The notes under the pieces: model-generated | Told to the model about the DNA's origin: nothing | Seen by the model: the letters and a program-made list of their open reading frames with translations, nothing else | Database searches by the model: none | Shown here: piece after piece, positions 1-12,927 of the stretch | Layout: every line of letters starts with the position of its first letter | Numbering within the stretch: the stretch's first letter is position 1 | Source: Cryptomeria japonica | Taxonomy: Eukaryota; Streptophyta; Pinopsida; Cupressales; Cupressaceae | Direction of reading: 5' to 3' | Assembly: GCF_030272615.1 (NCBI RefSeq) | Contig: NC_081415.1 | Coordinates: forward strand, 513,387,034-513,451,033 | DNA: 64,000 nucleotides | Made by a program: the position numbers and the translations under genes

Positions 1-1198
1 AGTAATTTTCTCCTTAGCTTCTTGAACTTCATTTTTTTCCCATGATAACTTATAATTATAATAAGCACACCTCCATTTTTTTTTTTTGGCTCCCCACCAA
101 AATAATCTCTAATGCCATGGCACACAAAATAATATTTCCCAATGAAATTTTGATAAAAAAGAATAAAACTGAATTTAAGAGAGAGAAAGAAAACTAGAGT
201 ATTTAACATGATTATCTCAAGGTGTAATCCTTATGTCATGGATGTGATACTCAGAAGGATAGCAATAGATTATGTTTGTGTAGTAGATGTTATTTTTTAT
301 AAAGATTTAGAAATAAATTAAAAATCAAAGTATAAATATTTACCTTAATTTTTTCATTTTATTCATATGATCATTAGAATAGCCATTATTAGTTATTAGC
401 CCCATGTAAAATATATTGACCTTTATAAACAAATATATTTTCTGCATATCTTACAAATGCTACAATTCAAGATAACAAATTTATTTTTAATATTCTCAAT
501 AGATAAAATGTCTTCTCTAATATTTTTAAATTTCTAAATTTCATTATCAATCATTTATAAAACCATTTTACCATGAATATATTGTGACCCAAATTTTCAA
601 GCCAATCCAATTTCCTTCATAAAGGTGGAACTTTTACCCCAATCTTTTGACTTATAATTACTCTACTTTCCTATAGATGACTACAGGTTGAATACTATTT
701 AAGAAGCACAAATTTAGTTTCAAACTTCCAAAATGAGGATCTCATAGTCTAAATTGATTATTAACTTACTTCTTTTTATTACTTTATTAGGGAGGGGGGC
801 TTGAATACTTACAAAATAGCAAAAATAGAGACCAAACAAATAACCATAGGCATCAGACAACCAAGCACTGAGAAAGCACATGAATAACTCTCTAAAGTAA
901 TAAAAAACTACCATACTCACATAGCTAGATATGATAACCCTGCCCAACTTCTTTCTATCAATTACAACTACTAGCATATAATTGTAAAGATTCATAGTAG
1001 TATCAAAGTACTTGGTCTAAATATAAATATCCAACATAAGGCATGCAGGCCTAATTAAACATATGTCTATAGTGATAAAGAAGAAACCAAAACTTACAAA
1101 AACTTGATCAAAAACTATCATTATCAGCACTTGAATTTAGGACACTCCAAAAAAAAGGACCATCCCCAGCAACATCCTAATCATAATTAATTCTAGTT
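1..1198. other. AT-rich non-coding DNA
   Basis: No convincing coding region, LTR end or RNA gene is visible. The sequence is AT-rich with short homopolymers, such as the T run near 78-87. The only long open frames are low-complexity and have no recognisable family. Confidence 0.6.
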
Positions 1199-1880
1199 CT
1201 ACACAAGATGCTCCATCTGCTCCTGCCAGACCTCAGAGAACAACATATCCTCGTTTTGTTCCTCTTGCAGGTTGTCATTCCCCTTCAACTTTTTTTGACT
1301 TTTCCTCAGCCTACTATGTCCCAAAATGAACCTAATGGCCACTTTCAGCATGACCCCATCAGTGATAGAACATAGGGCATCCAGGACATCCCCCATCAGT
1401 TGATACCCTTGCCTACATTCCTCTACCTTCACTTTGAGGTGAATAACCTCAACCTGACGGTCAATTATCTGGTTCTACTGCTTTTTGGCACTAAAATTTT
1501 CCTTAATAGTAGAAAAGTTCTGAGAGTAGGGAACCATATCCAAATCCTCAAAATTATTTTGAGATGGGAAGTTCATTTCCCAATCAACCTTTTCCTCTTG
1601 AGAATCACTCACACCCTTTGAATCCTCTTTACTATCGTCCCCTTGTTCATCCCCTTCCATTTGAAATTTCTTATCCTTTGAGCCCTCCCTATAGGATTCA
1701 TCATCATTATCAAGGGTAAAAACCTTCACTGGTTTAGGGGACACCTCTTTGGTTTCAATTTTCTCTTTCTTGTCTTTGGAAAGGAGGTGAGTAGATTCCC
1801 CTTACTCAGAACCTTTGTCGGTTTAGGGGACACCTCTTTGGTTTCAATTTTGTCTTTCTTGTCTTTAGCAAGGAGGTGAG
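1199..1880 (-). pseudogene. broken acidic ORF of unknown function
   Basis: One minus-strand frame runs from about 1764 down to 1199 with a single in-frame stop (TAG at 1475-1477). Its product begins with a Lys/Glu-rich stretch (motif KIETKEVSPKPVKVF), continues through an acidic Asp/Glu/Ser region and ends in a likely helical segment (motif LMGDVLDALCSITDG) followed by a basic stretch (RLRKSQKKLK). Upstream the frame is broken by an 89-bp tandem duplication at 1731-1908. I recognise no domain. The composition resembles the charged C-terminal parts of the second ORFs seen later in this window, so it may be another retroelement-derived fragment, but that is inference. It has no ATG I would defend and looks non-functional. 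Confidence 0.4.
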
Positions 1881-1908
1881 TAGATTTCCCTTACCCAGAA
1901 CTTCCATC
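1731..1908. repeat. two-copy 89-bp tandem duplication
   Basis: The segment beginning GGTTTAGGGGACACCTC at 1731 recurs at 1820. The two copies differ at only a few positions (for example TCTTTGGAAAGG versus TCTTTAGCAAGG). Because 89 is not a multiple of three, the duplication shifts the reading frame of the minus-strand ORF it lies in. Confidence 0.9.
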
Positions 1909-4269
<2,361 letters not shown>

Positions 4270-4470
4270 CTTATTACATTGATCCTACAAATGTACCCTT
4301 GAAACAACTCAAATTTGATGTTGTTAAGAGACTTGTTGAGTATATCGGGTATCTAAAATTTGATTTGATGTTATTTAAGCTCAATATGGTGGTGCATAAC
4401 TTATTCTCTTATGTGATGATATATGACCTTAATTTTCATTCTTCCCTCATGGAAAATTGGATTTTTCACA
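4270..4470 (-). pseudogene. RNase H C-terminal fragment (Copia relic 1)
   Basis: The minus-strand translation contains KNPIFHEGRMKIKVIYHHIR and, further on, the closing motif DILNKSLNNIKFELF. These correspond to the usual Copia RNase H tail (KNPVFHxRTKHIxxxxHFIRE and DxxTKxLxxxKFE). Only this tail remains. It is joined at about 4466-4472 to the integrase fragment. Confidence 0.8.
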
Positions 4471-5236
4471 AGTTATATTGCAAGCTTCTAGCCATAAAAA
4501 CCAAGGCAGATCCTAATCATGAAGAATGGCCTTGGCTCCTCCAACTATAGCCCCATTTTTCCGTTCAACAACCCCATTCTACTGAGGGTTATATGGAATT
4601 GTCAACTCTTTCTTGATACCTTCCTGAGCAATCTTTGAAGGCATTCGAGGTATACTTTCCTCCATTGTCATATCTGAGTATCTTGATCTTCCTCCCTACC
4701 TAGTTCTCCACTGGAGCCTTAAACTCTTTGAACCTATTGAAGACTTCATCTTTATTCTTCATAAATTATATCAATGCCTTCTTGGAGAAATTATCAATGA
4801 AGGTAACATAATAGTCATACCCTTTTAAGGATGTTGTTGACATGGGCCCACATACATCTGATTGAATGTGATCCAAAATCCCTTAAGATCTAGTGTCACT
4901 TCTTGGAAAATTGGTCTTGGCATATTTCCCAAGAGCACAACCCTTGCACACCTCATGCTTTTCAACCTTCATCTGAGGCAGCCCTGCCACTATTTCCTTG
5001 AGCACATTAAGTGCTCCATGGTGAAGATGAGCCATCATCTCGTGCCACAATTGTCCAAGCCCTCTACAACTACTCACCAGTGCATGTGCTGGTGCAAACT
5101 GTAACTGAAACAAGCTGCCATGCTTGACTCCAATCACTTTTTCTACCTTGGAGTTCTTTGGATGGATATAGACTTTGCCCTCTTCAAAGGTCATGATGCA
5201 ACCCTTGTCCTCCTCCAATAGAGGTTTGCCAAACAC
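4471..5236 (-). pseudogene. GAG-pre-integrase and integrase core fragment (Copia relic 1)
   Basis: The pre-integrase zinc region is readable (LWHEMMAHLHHGAL, then CKGCALGKYAKT, about 4900-5060). The integrase core follows with QSDVCGPM, FIDNFS, LRYDNGGKYTS and NGVVERKNGAIV, and then the FLWLEACN motif at about 4480-4500. The first catalytic Asp (in QSDVCGPM), the second (in DNGGKY) and the Glu are all recognisable, but in-frame stops and a frameshift near 4640 break the frame. The core stops abruptly at the RNase H junction. Confidence 0.82.
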
Positions 5237-5560
5237 CCTCTAAAACTTGATTGTGCCTACACTAGTTGCTTGGTACTTGCCATTGTCTCCAAGCTCAATA
5301 CAAAAATCTAGCTTTTTCTCCTCCAATTTGGTGAAATATTCTTTTACTCCCATCATGTGGCACGAAGCCCCACTATCAATATACCATATACTTTTGGCAA
5401 TTGAACTTGAGAGACATGCAATGAGTTAAAAATCATTCTCAAACTGTGTTGTAAACTTGTCCACCTTTGCCATAGCCACAACTTGCTTCATTTTCTTGGC
5501 CTTATTTTTCTTATTCAGGCATTGACTAGTGTAGTGACCCATCTGATAGCAGCAAATTTT
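5237..5560 (-). pseudogene. zinc knuckle and aspartic protease fragment (Copia relic 1)
   Basis: The minus strand reads YIDSGASCHMMG, the Copia aspartic protease active site, near 5350-5390. Upstream of it (5510-5550) is a degenerate zinc knuckle, ICCYQMGHYTSQC, whose first Cys is replaced by Lys. A basic linker (NKKNKAKKMK) separates the two. A stop interrupts the protease near 5240. Confidence 0.75.
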
Positions 5561-5639
5561 TTTATCTTACTCATGTCTTTCTACTTCCTGTCCTTGGAAG
5601 AAGACCCTTCAATTTTCCCTTTATCGATTTTTTGCTTGT

Positions 5640-6271
5640 CCTTGCCTACAAGAGGATGATTTTCTTCATCTTCAACCTTCTTTGACAGACTTGCTCGATG
5701 AAATTTTCATGGATCTCCTTGTGGATAAAATCATCCCAAAGCCTCACCCAATCAGGTAGGCAATCTCTACCGACAACACATTTGACAAACACTATGGGCA
5801 CTTCTTCGAGAAGCCATTCGGGGCTATCCACACAAGCTCATTTTCAACAATCATTTCTCCAACACCAACCAACTCATCCCTGACCTGTGTCAATCTGGAC
5901 AAGCAAGAGGTCACACTCTTGCCCTTGGACATCTTGGTGTTATGCAACTTGTCCTTGAGCATCATCTTACGATTTTGATAGTTGCTCTGATAGAGTTTTG
6001 TGACTATATCCCAGATTTCCTTGGTGATGTATTTCCTGGATAGATGAGGAATCAAATGATCTTTCACCCCATCAAAGATAATCCTCTGAGCCTTGGCGTC
6101 CTTGATTTCATGCGAATCTAGGGAAATAGGATCATTTACTGGAGGACTCACTTCTTTACTAGCATAGGTCCACAACTTATTCTCCTTGAGAACGGATGTA
6201 ATCCAAACCTTCCACTGTAGGAAGTTAAATGCACCCTCAAGCCTATCCTGATATTGAAAATTGGTTGCCAT
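5640..6271 (-). pseudogene. Gag (UBN2-type) of Copia relic 1
   Basis: ATG at 6271 (minus) opens MATNFQYQDRLEGAFNFLQW, the usual N-terminus of plant Copia Gag with its Trp-containing first helix. The UBN2-type features IWDIVTKLYQ, KMMLKDKLHNTKM and LSRLTQVRDELVGVG follow. The frame shifts near 5800 and continues as VFVKCVVGRDCLPDWVRLWDD. In the living element the protein would package the element RNA in cytoplasmic particles. The primer site lies about 90 bp upstream. Confidence 0.82.
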
Positions 6272-6354
6272 TGCGAAACAAAACCCTCGAAGAAATTGAA
6301 AGTTGAAACCTGAAGAAATTTGTGAAACAATTGGCTTCGTATTCAAAGTTTATA

Positions 6355-6366
6355 GCTCTTATACCA
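6355..6366 (-). promoter_or_regulatory. primer binding site (iMet-like), Copia relic 1
   Basis: On the minus strand this reads TGGTATAAGAGC, one change from the TGGTATCAGAGC complementary to initiator tRNA-Met that is usual in plant Copia. It directly adjoins the LTR edge. Confidence 0.8.
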
Positions 6367-6900
6367 TGTTAATTTCTATAACCCAGCAGCAGATCAAGTG
6401 TTCAACAAATATCATAGAAAAGAAACTATCTGATTTGTAACAATTAATACACTGCGTTAATTAACAAAAAATGAACAGTGAAAGAAAATTCAAATGAAAC
6501 CAAACAAATGAACACAGATGACATCGATATGCCAAGGAAACCCCAATGCGGGGAAAAACCTACAAATGTTGAATCTTCTATTCAGCTTCTAGAAAAAACT
6601 TTCCTTTCTAATACAATCCTAGGAAAAACACATCAACTATGTGAGAGAAGTAAAACTTTCCTCATACAACACATCCTAAGAGAAACTTTCCTTGCATGAT
6701 GCAAACTGGAACTTTCCTTACATGAAGCAAGATGTTGTGTCCCACATAACTAAAATTATCCAAACATAAAACTGCTCTTGGTGTAAACCTCACAACTCTA
6801 AGAAATATTCTATTTACAAAATAGAAAACATTCTCTTGTTGAACATTCAACACAAGCTGCACTTAAGCAACTTCCACAACCACACCTTCTGAACTATAGA
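6367..6900 (-). repeat. 5' LTR of Copia relic 1 (outer end unclear)
   Basis: Starts with TG immediately next to the primer site. It contains the stem-loop module shared with other LTRs in this window: on the minus strand, a GTAGG-type start, TTTTTCCCC and GGGGTTTCC at about 6527-6570. It also holds four short copies of ACTTTCCT (6598, 6655, 6685 and 6711). No second copy exists in the window, so the outer end is approximate. Confidence 0.6.
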
Positions 6901-7529
6901 AACTTAATAAAATATATGTATCAATATGTTTTAATGGACACCTATAACATGTTCCAAAGCGTTGTTATGACACGGGATGGAAGGAAGTTGGTAAAGAATG
7001 TTGAATTTAGTTTTATGCCCAACAAAGCGCATTTTCTCAATAATTTACCCGACCTTTCCAACAAGTCCAATCTATTGTCAAATAGAAAACATGCATTGTC
7101 TAGGCATCTTCAATCCTGAAATACATTGATGTCTATGTGTGACAAACCAAGCACATTTGTTTGAATGTCTCTAAAGACTTGCTAATGCACTAATTTTATT
7201 TTCATGCTACAATAACACATTAATGAGGCTTTGGGGCATTCTTACAAACAAATTAAGTGCATTTTTTATGATTCCACACTTCGCGTGATGATTCATATTT
7301 CTTGTGGAACATCTTAAATCACACACATTAAGACTGGTCAATATTAGTATATATATATTTGTTAAAGAAACTCAGCAAAACAATTTGTGGAAACATAGAC
7401 AAGGCACATGAGCAATTTGCCAAAATGGCTCAAAGAAATGTGTTCTAATGACATGTTGTGATGCTATGTTATACACAAATGGTTTCTTGAGAAGGTTTAT
7501 GAAATATTCAAGCTAACGTAACTTTTAAG
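6901..7529. other. unassigned, possibly part of the diverged repeat field
   Basis: No gene. Motifs such as CACATTTGTTTGAATGTCTCTAAAG near 7150 weakly resemble the repeat units at 8430-9350. Confidence 0.35.
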
Positions 7530-7626
7530 ACTTAAATCACACACACTAAACAACATATTACGTCTACAGGATGTTAGTCAACTCTAAGTGTTTAACACTT
7601 TAAAGTGTAGAAGTGTATTCTTAGTG
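7530..7626. repeat. dispersed repeat copy 1
   Basis: Resembles 8291-8386. Both carry GTTAGTCAACTCTAAGTG or a close variant, then TTTAACACTTT, and a downstream GTGTCTGTG/GTGTGACTG-type end. The copies are clearly diverged. Confidence 0.65.
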
Positions 7627-8290
7627 TGACTGTTTCACATGATTGCTTGGTTTATGTCATCCTTTAGCATGAAAGGGGCTAAAATCAGTCCACAACCATG
7701 CTGAGGAAAGGAAAAGAACTCAGTAGTATTTGAGTTTTATAACAGCAGATTTCCTTCTTGATACTTCTTGTATTATCTAGTGAATGAATGATTTGATGAT
7801 AACCTGTGATTTTTATCCTCTAATTTCTCTCATTCAGTCATTTTGTGGTGCAAGGACATACATGTTAGTTGCAGGTTCTAGATTGTACTAGTTGATTTTA
7901 ATTGCTTGAAGTTGTGAAAACCTGTTGTTTTCCTTCATGCATGCATTAAATTCATCCCTTTATAGGAAATGTTTATGCATCTCCATGTTCAATTGAGTTG
8001 TGAGATTCAAGGTTATTTGTTGGAAGGTTTTTGTGAGTTTCGTGGTTACAAATTTCAGATAAAAAATTATTTGGTGCATCACCCCATCATGATAGATTTT
8101 TAGTTACATGCAATCGTTCTATCCCTTTTAATAAAAAAAAAAATTTAGAAGATTCACTAGGCAGAAAGCCGGCCAGATCTTCGGAGATTCACCTTCACTT
8201 TGAGCAACCCACAGGCTCGAAGGTGTTTTTGTGTTTCACAGGATTGTTGGGTTTCACACTTAGCATCATGGGTGCAATCCTTCGTGACAA
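7627..8290. other. non-coding, unassigned
   Basis: No recognisable coding or element structure between the two dispersed repeat copies. Confidence 0.45.
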
Positions 8291-8386
8291 CAGTGACAAC
8301 ATACATTAAGCAACATAATAATCCTAAAAAATATCAGTCAACTCTGAATATTTAACACTTTTAAGCTTAGAAATATAAGCTGAGTG
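8291..8386. repeat. dispersed repeat copy 2
   Basis: Second copy of the block at 7530-7626, same orientation, with ATCAGTCAACTCTGAATATT at its core. Confidence 0.65.
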
Positions 8387-8429
8387 TCTGTGATTTAAGA
8401 AATTCCATATTGTACTGCTTTACACACAC

Positions 8430-9350
8430 CAAATGTATTTGTTTCGAAATTTCTAAAGCCTTTTCAAAAAATTCATTTCTTGTATATCCAACAATTGTGC
8501 TTTCCATTTGATAACATGTTTTTGCATCCTGTGTCGTATCTCCATTTCTAAATGTTCTTTGTCTGAAGCTTCTGCATTAAGAGTACATGTTTGTGATTTA
8601 ATGTTTTGTGTAGACAAGGAGAGTGTTAGCAAAGATTGTTGAATCGGCTTTTAGGTTTACCGATTGCATTTGCTTCAAATTTCTAAATCATTTTCAGTAT
8701 ATCTATTTTGTATATAACCTCTGCATAAATTTTTGAAAAGATCTTTTCAAGACACTGCGTGGTATAACTCGCATGCTTTCTGTGCTTTCACATTTTGCTC
8801 GCAAGTTTACCAAGGTAAATGATACTTCAACATTCAACAAAAATCTTGTTATAACTTGTTGGCCGTGTGTGGAGAGAAGAATTGGATTTGGCCTTGCACT
8901 GACTAATTACATTTGCTTGAAAGTTTTTACAGCCTCTTTGACACATTCATTTTCAGGGAATCCATAATCATTGCATTTCTTTTTGAGACGACATCATCTT
9001 AGAGGCGTCCTAACAAACATTCACATGCACTGCCTTGCGAATGCTTCCATATTTCGAGAGGTGCATTTTGTCAAACAACTCGCACAATAGATATGTTTCA
9101 ACGTTTGCCATTAGTTGACTGATTTCTTTGTGGACTTATGTCAAACATTAGGTGCCTTGTCTCTGCTTTACACATTTTGCACTTATGTCAGCCGTAGCAC
9201 TTACAACAAAAAGGTGCATAACTCATTCTAAAGCTCTCCATTTTCAGCACAACAATTGATGAAGGATGTAAAGCTTGGATTTTCATGAGTGAGTTGCATT
9301 TTATTAAAGCTTTTTCAACAAAATAATTTTGTACATACAATTGCAATCAT
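8430..9350. repeat. degenerate tandem repeat, unit about 230-240 bp (and one longer)
   Basis: A block reading roughly GCATTTGTTTCGAAATTTCTAA, AGCCTTTTCA, ATTCATTTTC and GTATATCCA recurs at about 8437, 8664, 8906 and 9291. A further copy lies beyond the inserted Copia at about 12668. Units are heavily diverged and spacing is irregular. The open frame at 8773-8967 belongs to this repeat and has no family resemblance. Confidence 0.6.
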
Positions 9351-9363
9351 TGTATATGAGATG

Positions 9364-9787
9364 TGAAAGATTATGATAATAATTTAAAACACTGACAAAG
9401 TACAAGTACCTAACTGAGAAGAAGATTAAATATTATTGATATGAAAAACTTAATTAAGATTACAATAAGAATGATTAGATTTATAGACTCCTCAAGTCTA
9501 TCAAAAAAGAAAAGTAACTAAAAAAACTGATAGCAATTTTGTCATTGCATAGACAACAATTTCTAAAAACAAAACCCACTATTTAGACAATAATTTCTAA
9601 AGACTAAAATGTATCAAAAAATAGACTAATGTATATCTTAGCAGTTTCTAAACTGCAAGTTTATTAACAAAATGAAAACACATTCTTAGTAGTTTCTACC
9701 AAGTCTTGATCACCATGGCATCATTCTAATCTTGAGTTTAATCTCCAACATAGCGATCTCTAGGACAACATTCTATTCTTGTCTTCA
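9364..9787 (-). repeat. 3' LTR of Copia element 2
   Basis: 424 bp, beginning TGAAAGA and ending TCTTCA on the plus strand (short inverted ends). The matching copy is at 12150-12576; by eye about one base in ten differs. Confidence 0.9.
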
Positions 9788-9798
9788 ATCTCCCCCTC
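9788..9798 (-). promoter_or_regulatory. polypurine tract of Copia element 2
   Basis: The minus strand reads TTGAGGGGGAGAT immediately before the LTR start, the usual plus-strand priming site. Confidence 0.8.
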
Positions 9799-11352
9799 AA
9801 TGATTAATGGAGGTGACTCTCAACTCATGTCTAAAGTGAGTAAAACTAGACATAGGAAGCGTTTTTGCAAAGATGTCAGCTACTTGCTTAGATGAAGGAC
9901 ACAACTGTAACTCCACTTGCCCATCTTTAACCAAGTCACAAATGTAATGATGTTGGATCTCTATGTGCTTTGTTCTAGCATGAAACACAAGATTCTTTGT
10001 CATGGAAATAGTTCTATTGTTATCACAGTAGATGATGGTTGGATGTTGTTGAACCAAATTTAGATTTCCAATATCTGTCTAATCCAAATTGCTTGAGTAC
10101 ATGTTGAGGTGGCTGCAACATATTCTGTTTCTACAGAAGAAAGAGCCACGGTTGCCTGTTTCTTGCTACTCCAAGAGACAACTCTAGAACCAAGTGAAAA
10201 AACATATCCAGATGTAGATTTTCTATCATCCATTGAACCAACCCAATCAAAATCCGTGTAACCAACTAACTCAAACTTTTCAATGGGATAATATTGAATT
10301 CCAAAATTTTGTGTACCTTTCACATGCCTCATGATTCTTTTAGTAGCTTGCCAATGAGACTCATGTGGATCTTGCATGAATCAAGAGATAAGGCTCACAA
10401 AATACATAATATCGGGTCTACTAGTTTTGAGATACATGGGGTTGCCAACCAAACTTCTATACAAAGTAGCATTAACCTTGGGACTTGTATATTCTTTGTT
10501 TAATTTTTCACCAAGTGCTATGGGGGTTGCAAGTGCTTTGCATGCCTCCATTCTAAAAAAATTCAACAAATCAGCTACATATTTGGTTTGGGAAACATAT
10601 ATACCTTTTGATGTTTGTTGTACCTCAATACCAAGAAAATAAAGCATGAGTCCCAGATCTCACATTTCAAATTCTTGTTTCATTTCTACTTGAAACTTCT
10701 ACATCAGAGTTTTGTTGTTACCTATATAAATAAAATCATCAACATAAAGGCAAACTATGACAATATCATTACCAATACATTGGACATACAAGGTAGGCTT
10801 TGAGTGGCTTATGTTGAATCCTTTCTTCATGAAATAATTGTCAATCCTAGCATACCAGGCACGAGGAGCTTGTTTTAACCCATAAAGAGCTTTCTTCAAC
10901 TTGTACACTAAGTGTTCTTTTCCTAGAACTTCATAACCCATAGGTTGTTCCACATAACCTTCCTCATCTAAATAACCATTCAAGAATGCCGATTTAACAT
11001 CCATCTGAAATATTGGTCATTCGAATTGTGCTGCAATAACCAATATAATCTTGACTATATCAAATATAGCTAGAAGAGAAAAAGTCTCTGTGTAATCCAC
11101 TCTAGGAGTTTGTGCAAAGCCTTTGGCAACTAATCTTGCCTTATGTCATTCCACTGAACCATCTGCATGATATTTGAATTTATATATCCATTTTACGCCA
11201 ATCACCTGCTTATCTTTGAGAAGTTCAACTAAATCCCAAGTATTGTTCTTATGAATGGAATTCATCTCATCATTCATAGCATTAACCCATACAAGTTCTT
11301 TTATTGCTTCTTCATATACACTAGAGGGTTCAACTTGAATTTTACTAAGCAC
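9797..11352 (-). pseudogene. reverse transcriptase-RNase H of Copia element 2
   Basis: The minus strand encodes RT from about 11352: KWIYKFKYHADGSVE, then MDVKSAFLNGYLDEE, LKKALYGLKQAPRAWY and the catalytic box LYVDDFIYIGN (YVDD at 10735-10746, intact). RNase H follows: YTDFDWVGSMDDRKSTSGY, the SSVETEYVAA block, CDNNRTISMTKN and the closing VADIFAKTLP. All three RNase H acidic blocks are visible. The frame is broken by stops near 10380 and 10650 and by frameshifts, including one near 10058. Integrase lies upstream, as expected for Copia. Confidence 0.88.
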
Positions 11353-11613
11353 AACTTGAAATTAACAACTAGAGTTGTATTATGTACTCCTCTGATATAT
11401 ATCAACTAAACTTCGTACCTTTCTTGGAACTAATGCTGAAGGTGATGCTGGAGGTGAATATTCACCTGATTTTGTGCTACTTTAAGAAATAGGTGAGCTT
11501 GGAGGACTAGAACTAGAGCTTGAACTTCTACTTGAGCTTGTGGGGAGAGGAGGAACACTATTAAATTCCATGTTTATGATTATTGATGAATTTTGTTGTA
11601 CATCATATTTCCA

Positions 11614-12149
11614 CTACCATACTCTCCCTTCATCAAAAATCACATCTCCACTAACAATCCATTGCTTTGTGTCAGGATTATAGATTCTATATCCTTTAGT
11701 TGTAGTAGAATATCCCACAAAGATACAATGTTGGGATTTGGCATCCAACTTCATCCGCTTTTGAACTGGAACATGCACATATGCCAAGCAACCAAAGACA
11801 CAAAAAGTGAGCCACTGAAGGCTTGTGACCACTCCAAGCTTCCTTTGGAGTTATGTTTTGAATTTGTTTTGTGGGACTTTGATTCAAAATATATACAATA
11901 GTTGCAACTGCTTCTCTCCAAAAATTATTTGGAAGATTCTTTGTCCGCATCATGCTTCGTGCCATTTCCATAATGGTATGATTCTTTTTTTTAGCAATAC
12001 CATTTTGTTGAGGTGTATATGTAGCAATAAGTTATCTATGTATGCCATTCTTAATACAAAAACCAACAAACTCATTAGAGGTAAACTATCCCCCTCTATC
12101 TGTTCTAAGCATTTTAATAGGATATCTGCTCTTCTTTTTATCCATTACT
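11614..12149 (-). pseudogene. integrase C-terminal half of Copia element 2
   Basis: The minus-strand translation starts inside the catalytic core (KMLRTDRGG, then a stop where a Gln or Glu would be expected, then FTSNEFVGFCIKNGIHR). It continues through TPQQNGIAKKKNHTIMEMAR, NFWREAVATIVYILNQSPTK and the conserved tail (KAWSGHKPSVAHF, then LDAKSQHCIFVGYSTTTKGY). A frameshift lies near 11830. The first catalytic Asp and the zinc-binding region are gone because the LTR is joined at about 12150. Confidence 0.85.
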
Positions 12150-12576
12150 TTAAAGATTATGATAATAATTTAAAACACTCACAAAATACAAGACATCAAC
12201 TAAGAAGAAGACTAAATATTATTGATATGAAAAACTTAATTAAAATTTACAATAAGAATGATTACATTTATAGACTCCTCAAGTCTATCAAAAAAGAAAA
12301 GTAACTAAAAAAACTAATAGCAGTTTTGTCATTGCATAGACAACTGTTTCTAAAAACAAAAAACCATGTTTAGACAACAATTTCTAAAGACTAAAAAACT
12401 ATAAAGAAACTACACTAATGTATATCTTAGTAGTTTCTAAATTGCTATTCTATTAACAAAATGAAAACACAATCTTAGTAGTTTTTGTCAAGTCTTTATC
12501 TTCATGGCATCATTCTAATCTTGATTTTTCTCTCTAACATAGCAATCTCTAGGACAACATTCTATTCTTGTCTGCA
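12150..12576 (-). repeat. 5' LTR of Copia element 2
   Basis: Matches 9364-9787 from AAAGATTATGATAAT to CTTGTCTGCA. The TG at its inner edge has decayed to TT. It abuts integrase coding sequence instead of a primer site. Confidence 0.88.
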
Positions 12577-12581
12577 AGATA

Positions 12582-12927
12582 GGCTTTGATGGCTATGTAA
12601 AGAGCATACTATCAAACAATTTACATTCCTTCTCTTGTCTTCATAATGGTATTGCCATCAATGGTCTCTTGAAGTTTTGAAAGCCTCCTCAACAAATAAT
12701 TTTGTGCATATCATATCTTCTAGTTTCTAACTTTGAAATCTAACAAAAACGCCCTTCATTATGCTTTGAAGTGTTAATAACCTATTTGTCGATTTCCAAA
12801 TTGGTATGATTGGTAGGATATTGATTTTACAATTGTCAATTGCATCAGCATTGAAGCTTTTAAAATGGTTATAGATCCAAAAATCCAAGAAGTAAATTAA
12901 GTTTGCAAAAATGCGCAAATGTGATTC
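12582..12927. other. continuation of the pre-insertion repeat field
   Basis: Contains one more diverged unit of the 8430-9350 repeat (about 12668-12715, GCCTCCTCAACAAATAAT). No gene is seen. Confidence 0.5.

Larger units (their letters stand above)
4270..6900 (-). mobile_element. Copia relic 1, minus strand, internally deleted
   Basis: Reading the minus strand from high to low coordinates gives an LTR (from 6367 upward), a primer site, Gag, a zinc knuckle, protease, pre-integrase, integrase core, and then directly the C-terminal end of RNase H at 4470-4270. Reverse transcriptase is missing. Frameshifts and stops occur throughout. The order gag-PR-IN-(RT)-RH identifies the Ty1/Copia superfamily. 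No matching 3' LTR was found. Confidence 0.85.
9364..12576 (-). mobile_element. Copia element 2, minus strand, two LTRs, 5' half of the interior missing
   Basis: Flanked by LTRs 9364-9787 and about 12150-12576, with a near-perfect 5-bp target duplication (AGATG at 9359-9363, AGATA at 12577-12581). The interior encodes RNase H, RT and the C-terminal half of integrase. Gag, protease, the N-terminal half of integrase and the primer site are absent, and the 5' LTR abuts integrase directly. The element is therefore non-autonomous. Confidence 0.9.

Noticed and set aside
11825-12304. 159-codon plus-strand open frame
   Set aside because: Antisense to Copia integrase and crosses into the LTR; no family resemblance.
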